A program made the position numbers and the translations under genes. From Sulfuricurvum sp. (GTDB lineage: Bacteria; Campylobacterota; Campylobacteria; Campylobacterales; Sulfurimonadaceae): DNA of 64,000 nucleotides. Of the stretch, positions 53,293 through 60,740 are shown one piece after another. The DNA lies in contig NZ_JAQUHV010000009.1 in the NCBI RefSeq assembly GCF_028681615.1, forward strand, positions 1-64,000, given 5' to 3'. Position 1 is the first letter of the stretch. Each line of letters starts with the position of its first letter. The notes under the pieces were generated by a model. That model worked only from the letters and a program-made list of their open reading frames with translations, did not search any database and had not been told where the DNA came from.

Positions 53293-53302
53293 ATTATATC
53301 CC

Positions 53303-53398
53303 TATGAATACTAATTTTATCAAATAGTATACAAATGAATATAATAATAAGCTAAATGTAAGCATATGAATACTATAATTTAAAAATTAATATTCATA
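53303..53398. promoter_or_regulatory. TATGAATACTA operator sites between the HTH and coupling-protein genes
   Basis: TATGAATACTA occurs at 53303-53313 and 53365-53375. An inverted half TATTCATA lies at 53391-53398, and TAGTATA is near 53325. Their placement between divergent genes suggests binding by the HTH protein. Confidence 0.6.
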
Positions 53399-53419
53399 AG
53401 GATATTGAAGGAGTAAATC

Positions 53420-54952
53420 ATGGCAGAGATGGGATTTGTACTAAATAGTAAAAAATCTACCTCAATTGAGGTACCAATCGATGAATTCAAACATGCTCTC
53501 TTTATCGGAAAGACGGGAAATGGAAAAACTACCGGTGGAATCAATCCGATCATGGATAGCCGTATCAAAGCCGGATATGGAATGTTGATTTTCGATGAAA
53601 AAGGGAAAGAACACCGTGTCGTCAAATCCATCGCTGATTGTTATGGCCGCTTGAATGATGTCATTGAATTAGGCAAACCCCACGGAATCACCGTTAATTT
53701 GATGGATAATCTCAGTGAACGTCAACTAGAAAGTTTTATCCGACGTTTTTTGAAACGTTCAAAAGAATCGTTTTGGGAAGAAGGCGCAGTCAATTTATTT
53801 ATGCCGCTTGCCAAATGGTTGTTAGGCATGAAAAAACTGTACCGATTTGGAATCGATACTTTTGATATGAAGGCAATTGAATTAACATTGACCCACAAGG
53901 AAAGTAAAACGGAAAAAGAGTATGTATGGAGTATTGATATCAATCCTTTAACAGCAAAAGAGATTTCCACTTATTTTCATGATCCAGTGGCATTTGCAAT
54001 GGTGTCCCAAAAAAGCGGTGTCTATGTTGATATGTTGATCACGCATGTCCTTGAATCCATTGAAACGAATCATCTAAAAAATAAGGGTCTTAATGATCAA
54101 CTGCTTGTAGCCGAAAAGCTGATCGATGAGTTGAACGAGCTTCAAACAATCCTAAAAGGCAAAATGATCAAAGCAGACTTATCGGAATCCAGTGGAAATA
54201 ACGGGACCTACTTCATGGTCAGTTCTGTGATCAATATCCTAGCTCAAGACCGTTATGTCAATAATCCACACGCTGAGAGCATTGCATCATTATTGAATCA
54301 AGGGAAAATTATTGTTATCAATACCGAATCGTTCTCTACGCCGATTTTATCATCGTTGCTCGATCAGACACTCGAATCGCTGGCTACGCGTTCAAAATAT
54401 AAAAATGTACACCCGATTAGCATTATCATCGATGAAGCAAACCGCGTGTTATCGTCTGACAGCGACATTCGTATTGATGTGCTCCGCGAAAGTAAAGTCG
54501 AGGTGATCATGGCAGCACAGAATCACGAGCAGATGATTACGAAAATGGGTGGGGACCGATGGCTCTCATTTGCGCAAAATTTCAACACTCGACTTCATTT
54601 TTTAGGGATGGGACAAGGTGGTAGATTTAAATTGATGAATGAACTTGATGATCAAGAGTTTGAAGCAGAGCCTATGTTTTTTAATCAACATGATTTGGAT
54701 AATGTGGAATGGAAATATCAAAGCAATCACCAATTCTATAATCGCTACCTTGGCAATACGGAACATAAAATAATTGTCATGTACGATCATGCCCTATTTG
54801 AGAAAGAAGAAAAAATCATTCTGTATAATCTGACCGATCAAGCGATGAGTTTTGCTACCATCTACCCAACTGAAGCCAATGTTAAATCCACTGTTCTTCG
54901 AGACAGGGTTAAAGATTTGAAAAATAATCGTTTGTTTGGAGTGGCAGTGTGA
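53420..54952 (+). CDS. VirD4/TraG-like coupling ATPase (soluble)
   Basis: The 510-residue protein has Walker A IGKTGNGKT at residues 29-37 and a Walker B IIIDEAN near 336. DEKGKE at about 56 and the AQN motif near 362 are typical of HerA/VirD4 DNA pumps. No N-terminal membrane anchor is present, unlike most coupling proteins, so it may work with another membrane partner or recruit the relaxosome to a host secretion channel. AAGGAG precedes the ATG. A HerA-type defence or repair ATPase is an alternative, but the nearby relaxase favours conjugation. Confidence 0.8.
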   Translation: MAEMGFVLNSKKSTSIEVPIDEFKHALFIGKTGNGKTTGGINPIMDSRIKAGYGMLIFDEKGKEHRVVKSIADCYGRLNDVIELGKPHGITVNLMDNLSERQLESFIRRFLKRSKESFWEEGAVNLFMPLAKWLLGMKKLYRFGIDTFDMKAIELTLTHKESKTEKEYVWSIDINPLTAKEISTYFHDPVAFAMVSQKSGVYVDMLITHVLESIETNHLKNKGLNDQLLVAEKLIDELNELQTILKGKMIKADLSESSGNNGTYFMVSSVINILAQDRYVNNPHAESIASLLNQGKIIVINTESFSTPILSSLLDQTLESLATRSKYKNVHPISIIIDEANRVLSSDSDIRIDVLRESKVEVIMAAQNHEQMITKMGGDRWLSFAQNFNTRLHFLGMGQGGRFKLMNELDDQEFEAEPMFFNQHDLDNVEWKYQSNHQFYNRYLGNTEHKIIVMYDHALFEKEEKIILYNLTDQAMSFATIYPTEANVKSTVLRDRVKDLKNNRLFGVAV

Positions 54953-55016
54953 TTGATCGTAGAGGTGGAGATTATTTATAAAATAAAAACATCGCATGGT
55001 AGAGAGAGTGCGATAA

Positions 55017-55205
55017 ACACTCGTTTTCAAATATATATTTAACTTCAATTACTTCCGGATATTGGAGAAAGAAAACAAGATTCTTTTATACGACCTCGTG
55101 ACCAATCAGATATCATTTGTAACTCTATTGCCTGATGCAGAAAGGGTCAAAAGCAGAGTTTTCCGGGATCATTACAACGCATTAAAACTTGGAAATGCAT
55201 TTAGT
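55017..55205 (+). pseudogene. C-terminal remnant of a second coupling ATPase
   Basis: Without a start, the frame reads LEKENKILLYDLVTNQISF ... VKSRVFRDHYNALKLGNAF. This aligns over its whole length with the C-terminus of the intact ATPase just upstream (FEKEEKIILYNLTDQAMSF ... VKSTVLRDRVKDLKNNRLF). It is clearly diverged, so it is not a recent tandem duplication but the end of a related gene from another island, left as a scar. Confidence 0.8.
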
Positions 55206-55260
55206 ATTGTAGTGTAATAATACGTGAATTTTGAGAGAATTGAATAAATGGATAAGCAAA

Positions 55261-56445
55261 TCACTCAATTTGGAGGTTTAAAGATTGTTGACCTTTTTCT
55301 TTACTGTCTTTTTCACTATTTTCTTGGTATTCCTTGATCATCTTTTCGAAAAGATCCCAATCAGAAGTAAAATTAAATTTTTCTATTTTGACATAATAAT
55401 CATATTTCTGTTGAATTTTTTTCTTCAATTCAGAAATATTAGGTGACATATCAAGAAAATAGCTGCTTATCATTTCAAAAGCGATCAAATCATTGTCAAA
55501 TTGTTTTTTTAAGTCAGCCAAAATATTGTTTGATGAACTCATACTCCTAAATATTCCGTAAACAACTTTCTCAGCAAATATATATGCAAGAACAAATACT
55601 AATTGAGGGAATATGACTTTTTTATTAACTGTAGCTTTTAATAGTTGTTGGTCACTTGCTAACAGCATTAGCATATTTTTAATTTTGTCATATTTATTTG
55701 CAGAATTTCTTATCTCTTTAACTAATTCATCCATTTGATCGGCTATAACGCCTAGAAATGTGAATCTGTTATTTTCATTTTTTGATTTTTTGTGTAAATA
55801 ATATTGAAAAAAATCTAGATTAATGATTTGCTCTTTAAATTCATCTCGTATGTATGCAATGAGATAGTCAAAAGAGTTGTCAATCATTTCTTGAATAATC
55901 AACAACTCTTTATTATTATCATTATCCAATGACTCCCAATTAAATTTTAAGTCTAATAAAGCTGGCGATATTTCAAAACATGATGTATCAAATAAAATGA
56001 AATTTTTCAAACTTGTAAATAAAAGATATTCTAGTGAATGCTTATGAAGATCATCTTCTGTTGCTCTTTTGATAACAGATGACACATCAATAGATGTGTA
56101 TTTTGCGACATTTGGAAATGAGTCATGATTTACAAAATTTTGGGTGAAATGATTTTTAACATCTACTAAAAGCATTTGCCATAATATAAAAATGATCACT
56201 TGCCTAGTGTTTTCATTTTCCAAGCAAGTATTGATAAAATTCGTCTGATTACTTATATCGTTAGTCGGTGACTTTTTATTTTCTAACAAGTTTTGAAGTA
56301 ATTCAAGTCTTTGTTTTTGATCCATTTGGCAAAATATTGACATAAAATCGTTATTCAAAAATTCTGATTTGCATGCGGATTGTGATGATGAAAAACAGTT
56401 GTTTAATTCTTTTAATTGTGAAATAAATTCTTGAGAAATCTGCAT
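55261..56445 (-). CDS. A+T-rich hypothetical protein inserted in the mobilisation region
   Basis: The 394-residue protein is rich in Asn, Lys, Phe and Ile, mostly helical, without membrane segments or motifs that I recognise. It is the only leftward gene in this part. Its G+C content is visibly below that of its neighbours, and it is bounded by the coupling-protein scar on one side and a terminator hairpin on the other. All of this marks it as cargo. An anti-phage (abortive infection) role is possible for such solitary genes but cannot be supported by sequence. Confidence 0.7.
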   Translation of the reverse strand: MQISQEFISQLKELNNCFSSSQSACKSEFLNNDFMSIFCQMDQKQRLELLQNLLENKKSPTNDISNQTNFINTCLENENTRQVIIFILWQMLLVDVKNHFTQNFVNHDSFPNVAKYTSIDVSSVIKRATEDDLHKHSLEYLLFTSLKNFILFDTSCFEISPALLDLKFNWESLDNDNNKELLIIQEMIDNSFDYLIAYIRDEFKEQIINLDFFQYYLHKKSKNENNRFTFLGVIADQMDELVKEIRNSANKYDKIKNMLMLLASDQQLLKATVNKKVIFPQLVFVLAYIFAEKVVYGIFRSMSSSNNILADLKKQFDNDLIAFEMISSYFLDMSPNISELKKKIQQKYDYYVKIEKFNFTSDWDLFEKMIKEYQENSEKDSKEKGQQSLNLQIE

Positions 56446-56507
56446 ATAGACCCTTCTGTATAACTAAAAATATAACTTTTTAATTTGTTTTTTTATTGTT
56501 TTGTCAA

Positions 56508-56541
56508 ATAAAAAAACCGATTTTTTTTCGGTTTTTTTTTT
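56508..56541. terminator. Bidirectional terminator upstream of the mobilisation run
   Basis: AAAAAAACCGA and TCGGTTTTTTTTTT form an A/T-flanked stem around a T-run. It acts as an intrinsic terminator on the rightward strand and may work on the other. It lies between two divergent genes, so it may insulate the promoter of the run starting at 56607. Confidence 0.7.
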
Positions 56542-56606
56542 AGACAAGCTACCTCTCTTTTTGGTTAAATGACAACATCAAAACAATAAAGGAGTCCATA
56601 AAGTGT

Positions 56607-56900
56607 ATGAAAAAGTCACTTAAACAATACACGGAGCAACATGCTCCAAGAAAAAATGCATCAAAGTTGTTGCCATTCTATTCAGAAATGAAGGCAATGC
56701 GTGATCAAGGATATTCGTATCGACAAATATCTGAAGCTCTTCAGGAAAATGGCATAAATGCTTATCCCTCAGAAATAAAACGCTTTATGGATAGGCGTGA
56801 TAATCAGATAGGTCTTGTGCGTAATAACCCAGATGGTATTACTCACCAAAAAGATTACAAGGATCAATTCTTTGAAAAATTTGACAAAAAGGGCGAATAG
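56607..56900 (+). CDS. Small HTH-like mobilisation protein
   Basis: The 97-residue basic protein has a likely HTH at about residues 25-60 (SEMKAMRDQGYSYRQISEALQENGINAYPSEIKRFM). Small proteins of this kind sit ahead of ParA-like proteins in mobile elements and bind the origin region. The GTG of the next gene overlaps its stop (TAGTG). The role is inferred from order. Confidence 0.6.
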   Translation: MKKSLKQYTEQHAPRKNASKLLPFYSEMKAMRDQGYSYRQISEALQENGINAYPSEIKRFMDRRDNQIGLVRNNPDGITHQKDYKDQFFEKFDKKGE

Positions 56901-57661
56901 TGAAAGTCAGAAGAATTATAGTTGTTATTCAAAAAAAAGGTGGTGTTGGTAAATCAACGCTCGGTTTTCAGGTAGTTACGGCACTTGTCGATGGTGTTGC
57001 GTGTGTCATTGAGGTCGAAAATGATCATGATACATCTAAGGTATTTGTTAACAGCAACCAATTGCGTGGAAAAATGCGTGCCGTCAAATCTAAAGATTTT
57101 ACCAATACCTTGGCCGAAGCAATTTTTGATGCAGCAGAAAATGGTGGTGACATTATCATCAATGGCCATTTGAATGAAATCATCGATACGTTAAGAAACT
57201 CATCGTCGTATGATGAATTGATTTTTATTTGTCCATTTATGAGTGATCGTGCTCAAATTGAAAACATAACAGCAACAGTTGATGCTTTGAAGGGATACAA
57301 AGTTTTGGTGATTGGTAATTCAAGTAGTAAAGAGCAGTTTATTTTTTGGAATGGATCTGAGAAATATGGCCTTCCCGGTGTAAAAGTGGAATATAAAAAA
57401 CTTCCTACAGTCTACATTCCAAAAACTGAGGTATTTGATCTGTCATCAATGCTTGGCGAAACGATAACTGATACAGCTGTATTAGCTAGAGACTATACTC
57501 CAGATCAAATACGTGATTATTTGATCGAAAAAGCCAATGGTGATCGAGAATGGTTTAAAACACAGTTTTCCAGATATCACATTTCTGTAGCTTGCAAAAA
57601 CTTCATAGATAACGATTTGGCGGATATGAAGAAGGCGATTGAAATATTGAGGGATCTATGA
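56900..57661 (+). CDS. ParA/StbB-like P-loop ATPase
   Basis: The 253-residue protein has the deviant Walker A QKKGGVGKSTLG at residues 11-22 (signature Lys as in ParA/MinD) and a second switch region. It lacks the usual motif DxPP, having FICPFMSD instead. In MobF plasmids StbB-type ATPases tune plasmid segregation versus conjugation, and VirC1-type ATPases stimulate relaxosomes. It starts at GTG behind AAGGG and overlaps the next gene. Confidence 0.75.
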   Translation: MKVRRIIVVIQKKGGVGKSTLGFQVVTALVDGVACVIEVENDHDTSKVFVNSNQLRGKMRAVKSKDFTNTLAEAIFDAAENGGDIIINGHLNEIIDTLRNSSSYDELIFICPFMSDRAQIENITATVDALKGYKVLVIGNSSSKEQFIFWNGSEKYGLPGVKVEYKKLPTVYIPKTEVFDLSSMLGETITDTAVLARDYTPDQIRDYLIEKANGDREWFKTQFSRYHISVACKNFIDNDLADMKKAIEILRDL

Positions 57662-58257
57662 TGGATTTGGAACAATTTAGGTCGTCTGTTGACGACCTTT
57701 TTCATGCAATAGGAGTTCTTAAAAAGGAAAAATCTGATTTGGCTGAAATGATGCCAAAAGTTGAAAAAACGCTGACTGAAATTAATAAAATGAGCAGTTT
57801 TTTCCAAAAACCTATGCAGGAAGCATCAAAGAATGCGGTGGAGACCTATCAACAAATATTATCAAACAGCACGATCTCTATTAAAAATGAGACGGATGTT
57901 TTAATTGATGAATCAAGGCGTCTCAAAAAAGCGTCTTCTGGTATTAAAGAAGCAGCAGATCGCATCCGCGTTTTTTCAGTCTTTTCGGTAGGTTTGTCAG
58001 CAATCGGGATATGCTTGCTTGCAGGTGTGGTCGGATTGATTTACGGAATTCGCGAAGGGTATCCAATAGGATATGACAAAGGGTTTTCTGAGGGGACGAA
58101 AGCTCGAGAGTATCAGATTGAACACGAGTTTCTCGAGAGGATAGGCCTTAAGCAGAGTGAGGTCAAAAGAAATTCAGTTATTTTGCAACTTAAACCTGGT
58201 TATCAACTATTTGGGAAGCAACTTGAGAGTGGGTATTTCATTAGAGTTTACAAGTAG
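57658..58257 (+). CDS. Coiled-coil membrane protein of the mobilisation run
   Basis: In this 199-residue protein, residues 15-100 form coiled coils (KKEKSDLAEMMPKVEKTLTE ...), then there is one membrane segment (about 103-125, VFSVGLSAIGICLLAGVVGLI) and a cytoplasmic tail. It may anchor the ParA-like or coupling ATPase, which itself lacks a membrane segment. The pairing is inferred from order and topology. Confidence 0.6.
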   Translation: MMDLEQFRSSVDDLFHAIGVLKKEKSDLAEMMPKVEKTLTEINKMSSFFQKPMQEASKNAVETYQQILSNSTISIKNETDVLIDESRRLKKASSGIKEAADRIRVFSVFSVGLSAIGICLLAGVVGLIYGIREGYPIGYDKGFSEGTKAREYQIEHEFLERIGLKQSEVKRNSVILQLKPGYQLFGKQLESGYFIRVYK

Positions 58258-58266
58258 CCTTTTTGT

Positions 58267-58340
58267 AGCACTTTTTAGTCTAACTAGTGCTACGTGTAGC
58301 TGTTTTGTGGCACGAATATTTCACCTTTGTATCTGGTGTG
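58267..58340. other. Possible oriT region (inverted repeats ahead of the relaxase)
   Basis: The 150-base gap before the relaxase holds GTAGCAC...GTGCTAC around an A/T loop and CACCTTTGTATCTGGTG with GGTGTGG beside it. MobF origins combine such inverted repeats with a nick site nearby, and are usually upstream of the mob genes. No consensus nick site can be assigned by eye. Confidence 0.3.
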
Positions 58341-58407
58341 GATGTTTCATTGTTACATCGTTGTTCGTTTAAGTATTCTATATCTTACGCCCAAAGGAGG
58401 GATCGCA

Positions 58408-59868
58408 ATGCCGGTAGAGAGTTTCATGTTAACAGGTAAAAGAACTGATTATCACTTTGCTATTGATAAATATATCCACCATTCAATGTGGCTTGGTAAT
58501 TTATGTGATAGCTTCAATTTAACAAAAAAGCAAAAAGTGATTAAAAGAGATTTTGAGATTCTAAGTAGTGGAATAAATCCTATTACTAAAAAACAACTCA
58601 TAAAAGAAAATACTACAGGTAAAAAACGTTTTGGTATCGAAATAGTAATACCAAAGCCAAAAACTGTAAGCTTAGTTCAAGTTGTTGCATTCGAATGGGA
58701 CGAAAATTTGGCGATGGAATTGATGAATGTAGATATTAATGCATATACATCATTAATCGAATTTATAGAAAAAGAACATGTTTTATATAGGGTTCGTTCT
58801 GAAAAATATAGAGAAAAAATTCGAAGTAACTCGTGTATAACCGCAAATTTTATGCACTTGTTTAATTCAAGCGACGAACAACAGGCTCATACTCATTGGC
58901 ATTGTGTACTATTTCCATTCACTAAAAATAGAAATCAATATTATGCTCTTCAAAATCCATTGATCATCAGATCCTCAAAGCTTTATGGGGCTCTCTATCG
59001 AAGTGAATTGGCGAAGCGTCTGATTACTTGTGGTTACTCGCTACGACTCACGGATAAAAAATATGGTTTTTTTGAAATTGAAGGTATATCAGATCAAATA
59101 AAAACATTATTTTCTTCACGAAGCAATGAAATCGAAAAGTACAAGCTAGAGTTTAAAGCTCATTACCACAATGCACCTGGATACAAAATCGCTCATTTGG
59201 CTAAATTTAAGAACCGTCAAAAACAAAGTGAAAAAGATGTTTCAAAAATTATCAGAAGCAATGTTGAGAAACTTGAAAGCGCAGGCTTCACTTTTGAACA
59301 TATGTGTCGTTTAAAAATGAATGCAATGACTCACGAGCCAATTAATTTGGCAGAAGTAATTTATGAAATCTATCGCAAGGAGGGAGAAAAACTGTTTAAA
59401 TTCTCGAAGGAGCGAATCCTTAAAAATATAGCTATAAGAGCTATTGTACGAGGGACAGGTGCGTATATCGATGAAATTTATAAACCATTTCAAGGAGGTG
59501 ATTATGTAGAAGTCGTAAAGCGATTTATTAACCAAAAAATTCAAAAAAATGAAAGGATCCAAGATGATTCAGGAACTCGACGAGGAGTCGTTGAAAATTA
59601 TACTGGTGGAGTTTTCGAACTCTCAAAAAGAGGTTGTCAAAACGCTCGAAGAGCACACGAATATTTTGACAAATATTGTCAAAATCTTAACGATGCCATC
59701 TACATCGCCATCGATGAGAGAATATGTATTGTGCGCAGTGAACAAAATCGAGAGCGTGGAGAAACATTTGGGTCTTATTCCGGTACCGAAACCATGAGTG
59801 AAGATATATTGTTCAACCGTGAAGATGAGGTTTGGGATCAGCCCAATATTGTATTTAATCCAAAATAA
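58408..59868 (+). CDS. MobF/TrwC-type relaxase without helicase domain
   Basis: The 486-residue protein has the TrwC relaxase domain over about residues 6-290: candidate nucleophile Tyr15 or Tyr22, IPKPKTVSLVQVVAF at 81-95, the metal-binding HTHWH at 161-165 and the LYGALYRSELAKRL helix. TrwC and TraI proteins usually continue for 500-1,400 residues with a helicase; here only about 200 residues follow, with no Walker motif. The start ATG at 58408 is chosen for AAAGGAGG ahead. The last 100 codons overlap another credible frame (59564-59797). Confidence 0.82.
   Translation: MPVESFMLTGKRTDYHFAIDKYIHHSMWLGNLCDSFNLTKKQKVIKRDFEILSSGINPITKKQLIKENTTGKKRFGIEIVIPKPKTVSLVQVVAFEWDENLAMELMNVDINAYTSLIEFIEKEHVLYRVRSEKYREKIRSNSCITANFMHLFNSSDEQQAHTHWHCVLFPFTKNRNQYYALQNPLIIRSSKLYGALYRSELAKRLITCGYSLRLTDKKYGFFEIEGISDQIKTLFSSRSNEIEKYKLEFKAHYHNAPGYKIAHLAKFKNRQKQSEKDVSKIIRSNVEKLESAGFTFEHMCRLKMNAMTHEPINLAEVIYEIYRKEGEKLFKFSKERILKNIAIRAIVRGTGAYIDEIYKPFQGGDYVEVVKRFINQKIQKNERIQDDSGTRRGVVENYTGGVFELSKRGCQNARRAHEYFDKYCQNLNDAIYIAIDERICIVRSEQNRERGETFGSYSGTETMSEDILFNREDEVWDQPNIVFNPK
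59564..59797 (+). CDS. Overlapping coiled-coil ORF inside the relaxase 3' end
   Basis: The 77-residue frame (+1 to the relaxase) has AAAGGA before its ATG and reads as a regular helical protein (EESLKIILVEFSNSQKEVVK ... NKIESVEKHLGL). The relaxase frame over the same bases is rich in Arg, Cys and Tyr and less protein-like. Its stop overlaps an ATGA in the relaxase frame. It may be a real nested mob-accessory gene. Confidence 0.55.
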   Translation: MIQELDEESLKIILVEFSNSQKEVVKTLEEHTNILTNIVKILTMPSTSPSMREYVLCAVNKIESVEKHLGLIPVPKP

Positions 59869-59876
59869 GGAGTCAC

Positions 59877-60065
59877 ATGGAGCAAAATCGATTATTAAGG
59901 ATACGAGACGTCCAACAAAGAGTCTCATTGGGCCGTTCTACAATATGGCTATGGATCAAGCAAAAGCGCTTCCCATCAGGTTTTAAGCTCTCGAACAGTG
60001 TGAGAGTCTGGCATGAAAGGGATATTAACGATTTCGTGGAAGGAAAATGGAATGAGCAAAAATGA
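59877..60065 (+). CDS. AlpA-like regulator/excisionase
   Basis: The 62-residue protein has the AlpA pattern LLRIRDVQQRVSLGRSTIWLWIKQKRFPSGFKLSNSVRVWHERDINDFV. AlpA-type MerR-like proteins activate integrase genes and help excision of P4- and CP4-57-type islands. It is co-oriented with the relaxase, behind AAGGAG. Since the integrase is broken, its original excision role may be lost. Confidence 0.82.
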   Translation: MEQNRLLRIRDVQQRVSLGRSTIWLWIKQKRFPSGFKLSNSVRVWHERDINDFVEGKWNEQK

Positions 60066-60225
60066 TAAACAGGTAGAAGAGAAAGCTGCAACTCTCTCTT
60101 CTGTAAAAAGTTCTGACAAAAGAACTCCAAAATTATATCCTAAGTCGTTTTGGAAGGTGGCATTGCCACCTTCACTTGACATGCAAAATATTAGATTTAA
60201 AAAAATGGGGGTGATGTATGTTTAA
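60052..60225 (+). CDS. 57-residue hypothetical protein
   Basis: The short basic protein starts within the end of the AlpA-like gene, behind AAGGAAAATGGA, and its stop overlaps the SSB-like start. The tight packing supports expression. Function unknown. Confidence 0.45.
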   Translation: MSKNDKQVEEKAATLSSVKSSDKRTPKLYPKSFWKVALPPSLDMQNIRFKKMGVMYV

Positions 60226-60637
60226 TGTTGTCACATTATCTGGATATCTGATCAGGGATATAGCAATTACTACGGAAGAAGGTGAAATGTCAGCACGCAG
60301 TACTATTGCTGTTTTCCAAAAAAATGGGCAACTTAAAAACACCAATGAAGAAACATTGCTGATTGATCTCGTTTTTAGAAAAGATTTGATTGCTTTTGCA
60401 TTGGATAATTTACATGGAGGATCAAAAGTATTTGTCGATGGCAGAATTTATGAAAAAAATTCAAAACATTATGTCATTGTTGAATCTGTCCAGATATTAG
60501 ATTGTGTATCACAATCTTCGTCTTCGAATCTTTTCTGTATTGACAATATGGATTCTGAAGAAAATGGCAATGATCAAAACCTTTTTGAAGATTCGATTGA
60601 TATTGATGTGGGTGAAGGGGTGAAAATTAAACTTTGA
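60218..60637 (+). CDS. Single-strand DNA-binding protein, SSB-like
   Basis: The 139-residue OB-fold protein (FNVVTLSGYLIRDIAITTEEGEMSARSTIAV, LLIDLVFRKDLIAFALDNL, KVFVDGRIYEKNSKHYVIVES) has SSB pattern. Its acidic tail is replaced by GVKIKL rather than the DDxPF tip needed to recruit host proteins. It may coat the transferred strand. Island SSB genes often serve establishment in the new host. Confidence 0.8.
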   Translation: MFNVVTLSGYLIRDIAITTEEGEMSARSTIAVFQKNGQLKNTNEETLLIDLVFRKDLIAFALDNLHGGSKVFVDGRIYEKNSKHYVIVESVQILDCVSQSSSSNLFCIDNMDSEENGNDQNLFEDSIDIDVGEGVKIKL

Positions 60638-60645
60638 ACTGCTCT

Positions 60646-60680
60646 TTAACGTAGAAAGTCGTCTAGACTTTCTATGTTAA
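60646..60680. terminator. 15-pair hairpin after the SSB-like gene
   Basis: TTAACGTAGAAAGTC and GACTTTCTATGTTAA pair fully (one G-U) around GTCTA, nine bases after the stop. It is too A/T-flanked to judge as a terminator, and may also be an operator of the fic gene. Confidence 0.55.
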
Positions 60681-60710
60681 ATGCCAAACATTTGATTCGA
60701 ATAATGAATT

Positions 60711-60732
60711 AATCATATCGTTATATGATACA
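60711..60732. promoter_or_regulatory. Inverted repeat at the fic promoter
   Basis: ATCATATCGTTATATGAT, a near palindrome, lies about ten bases before the Fic start codon, over a TATGATAC -10-like box. A bound regulator would block expression; the winged helix of Fic itself could be the binder. Confidence 0.5.
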
Positions 60733-60740
60733 ATTAATCC

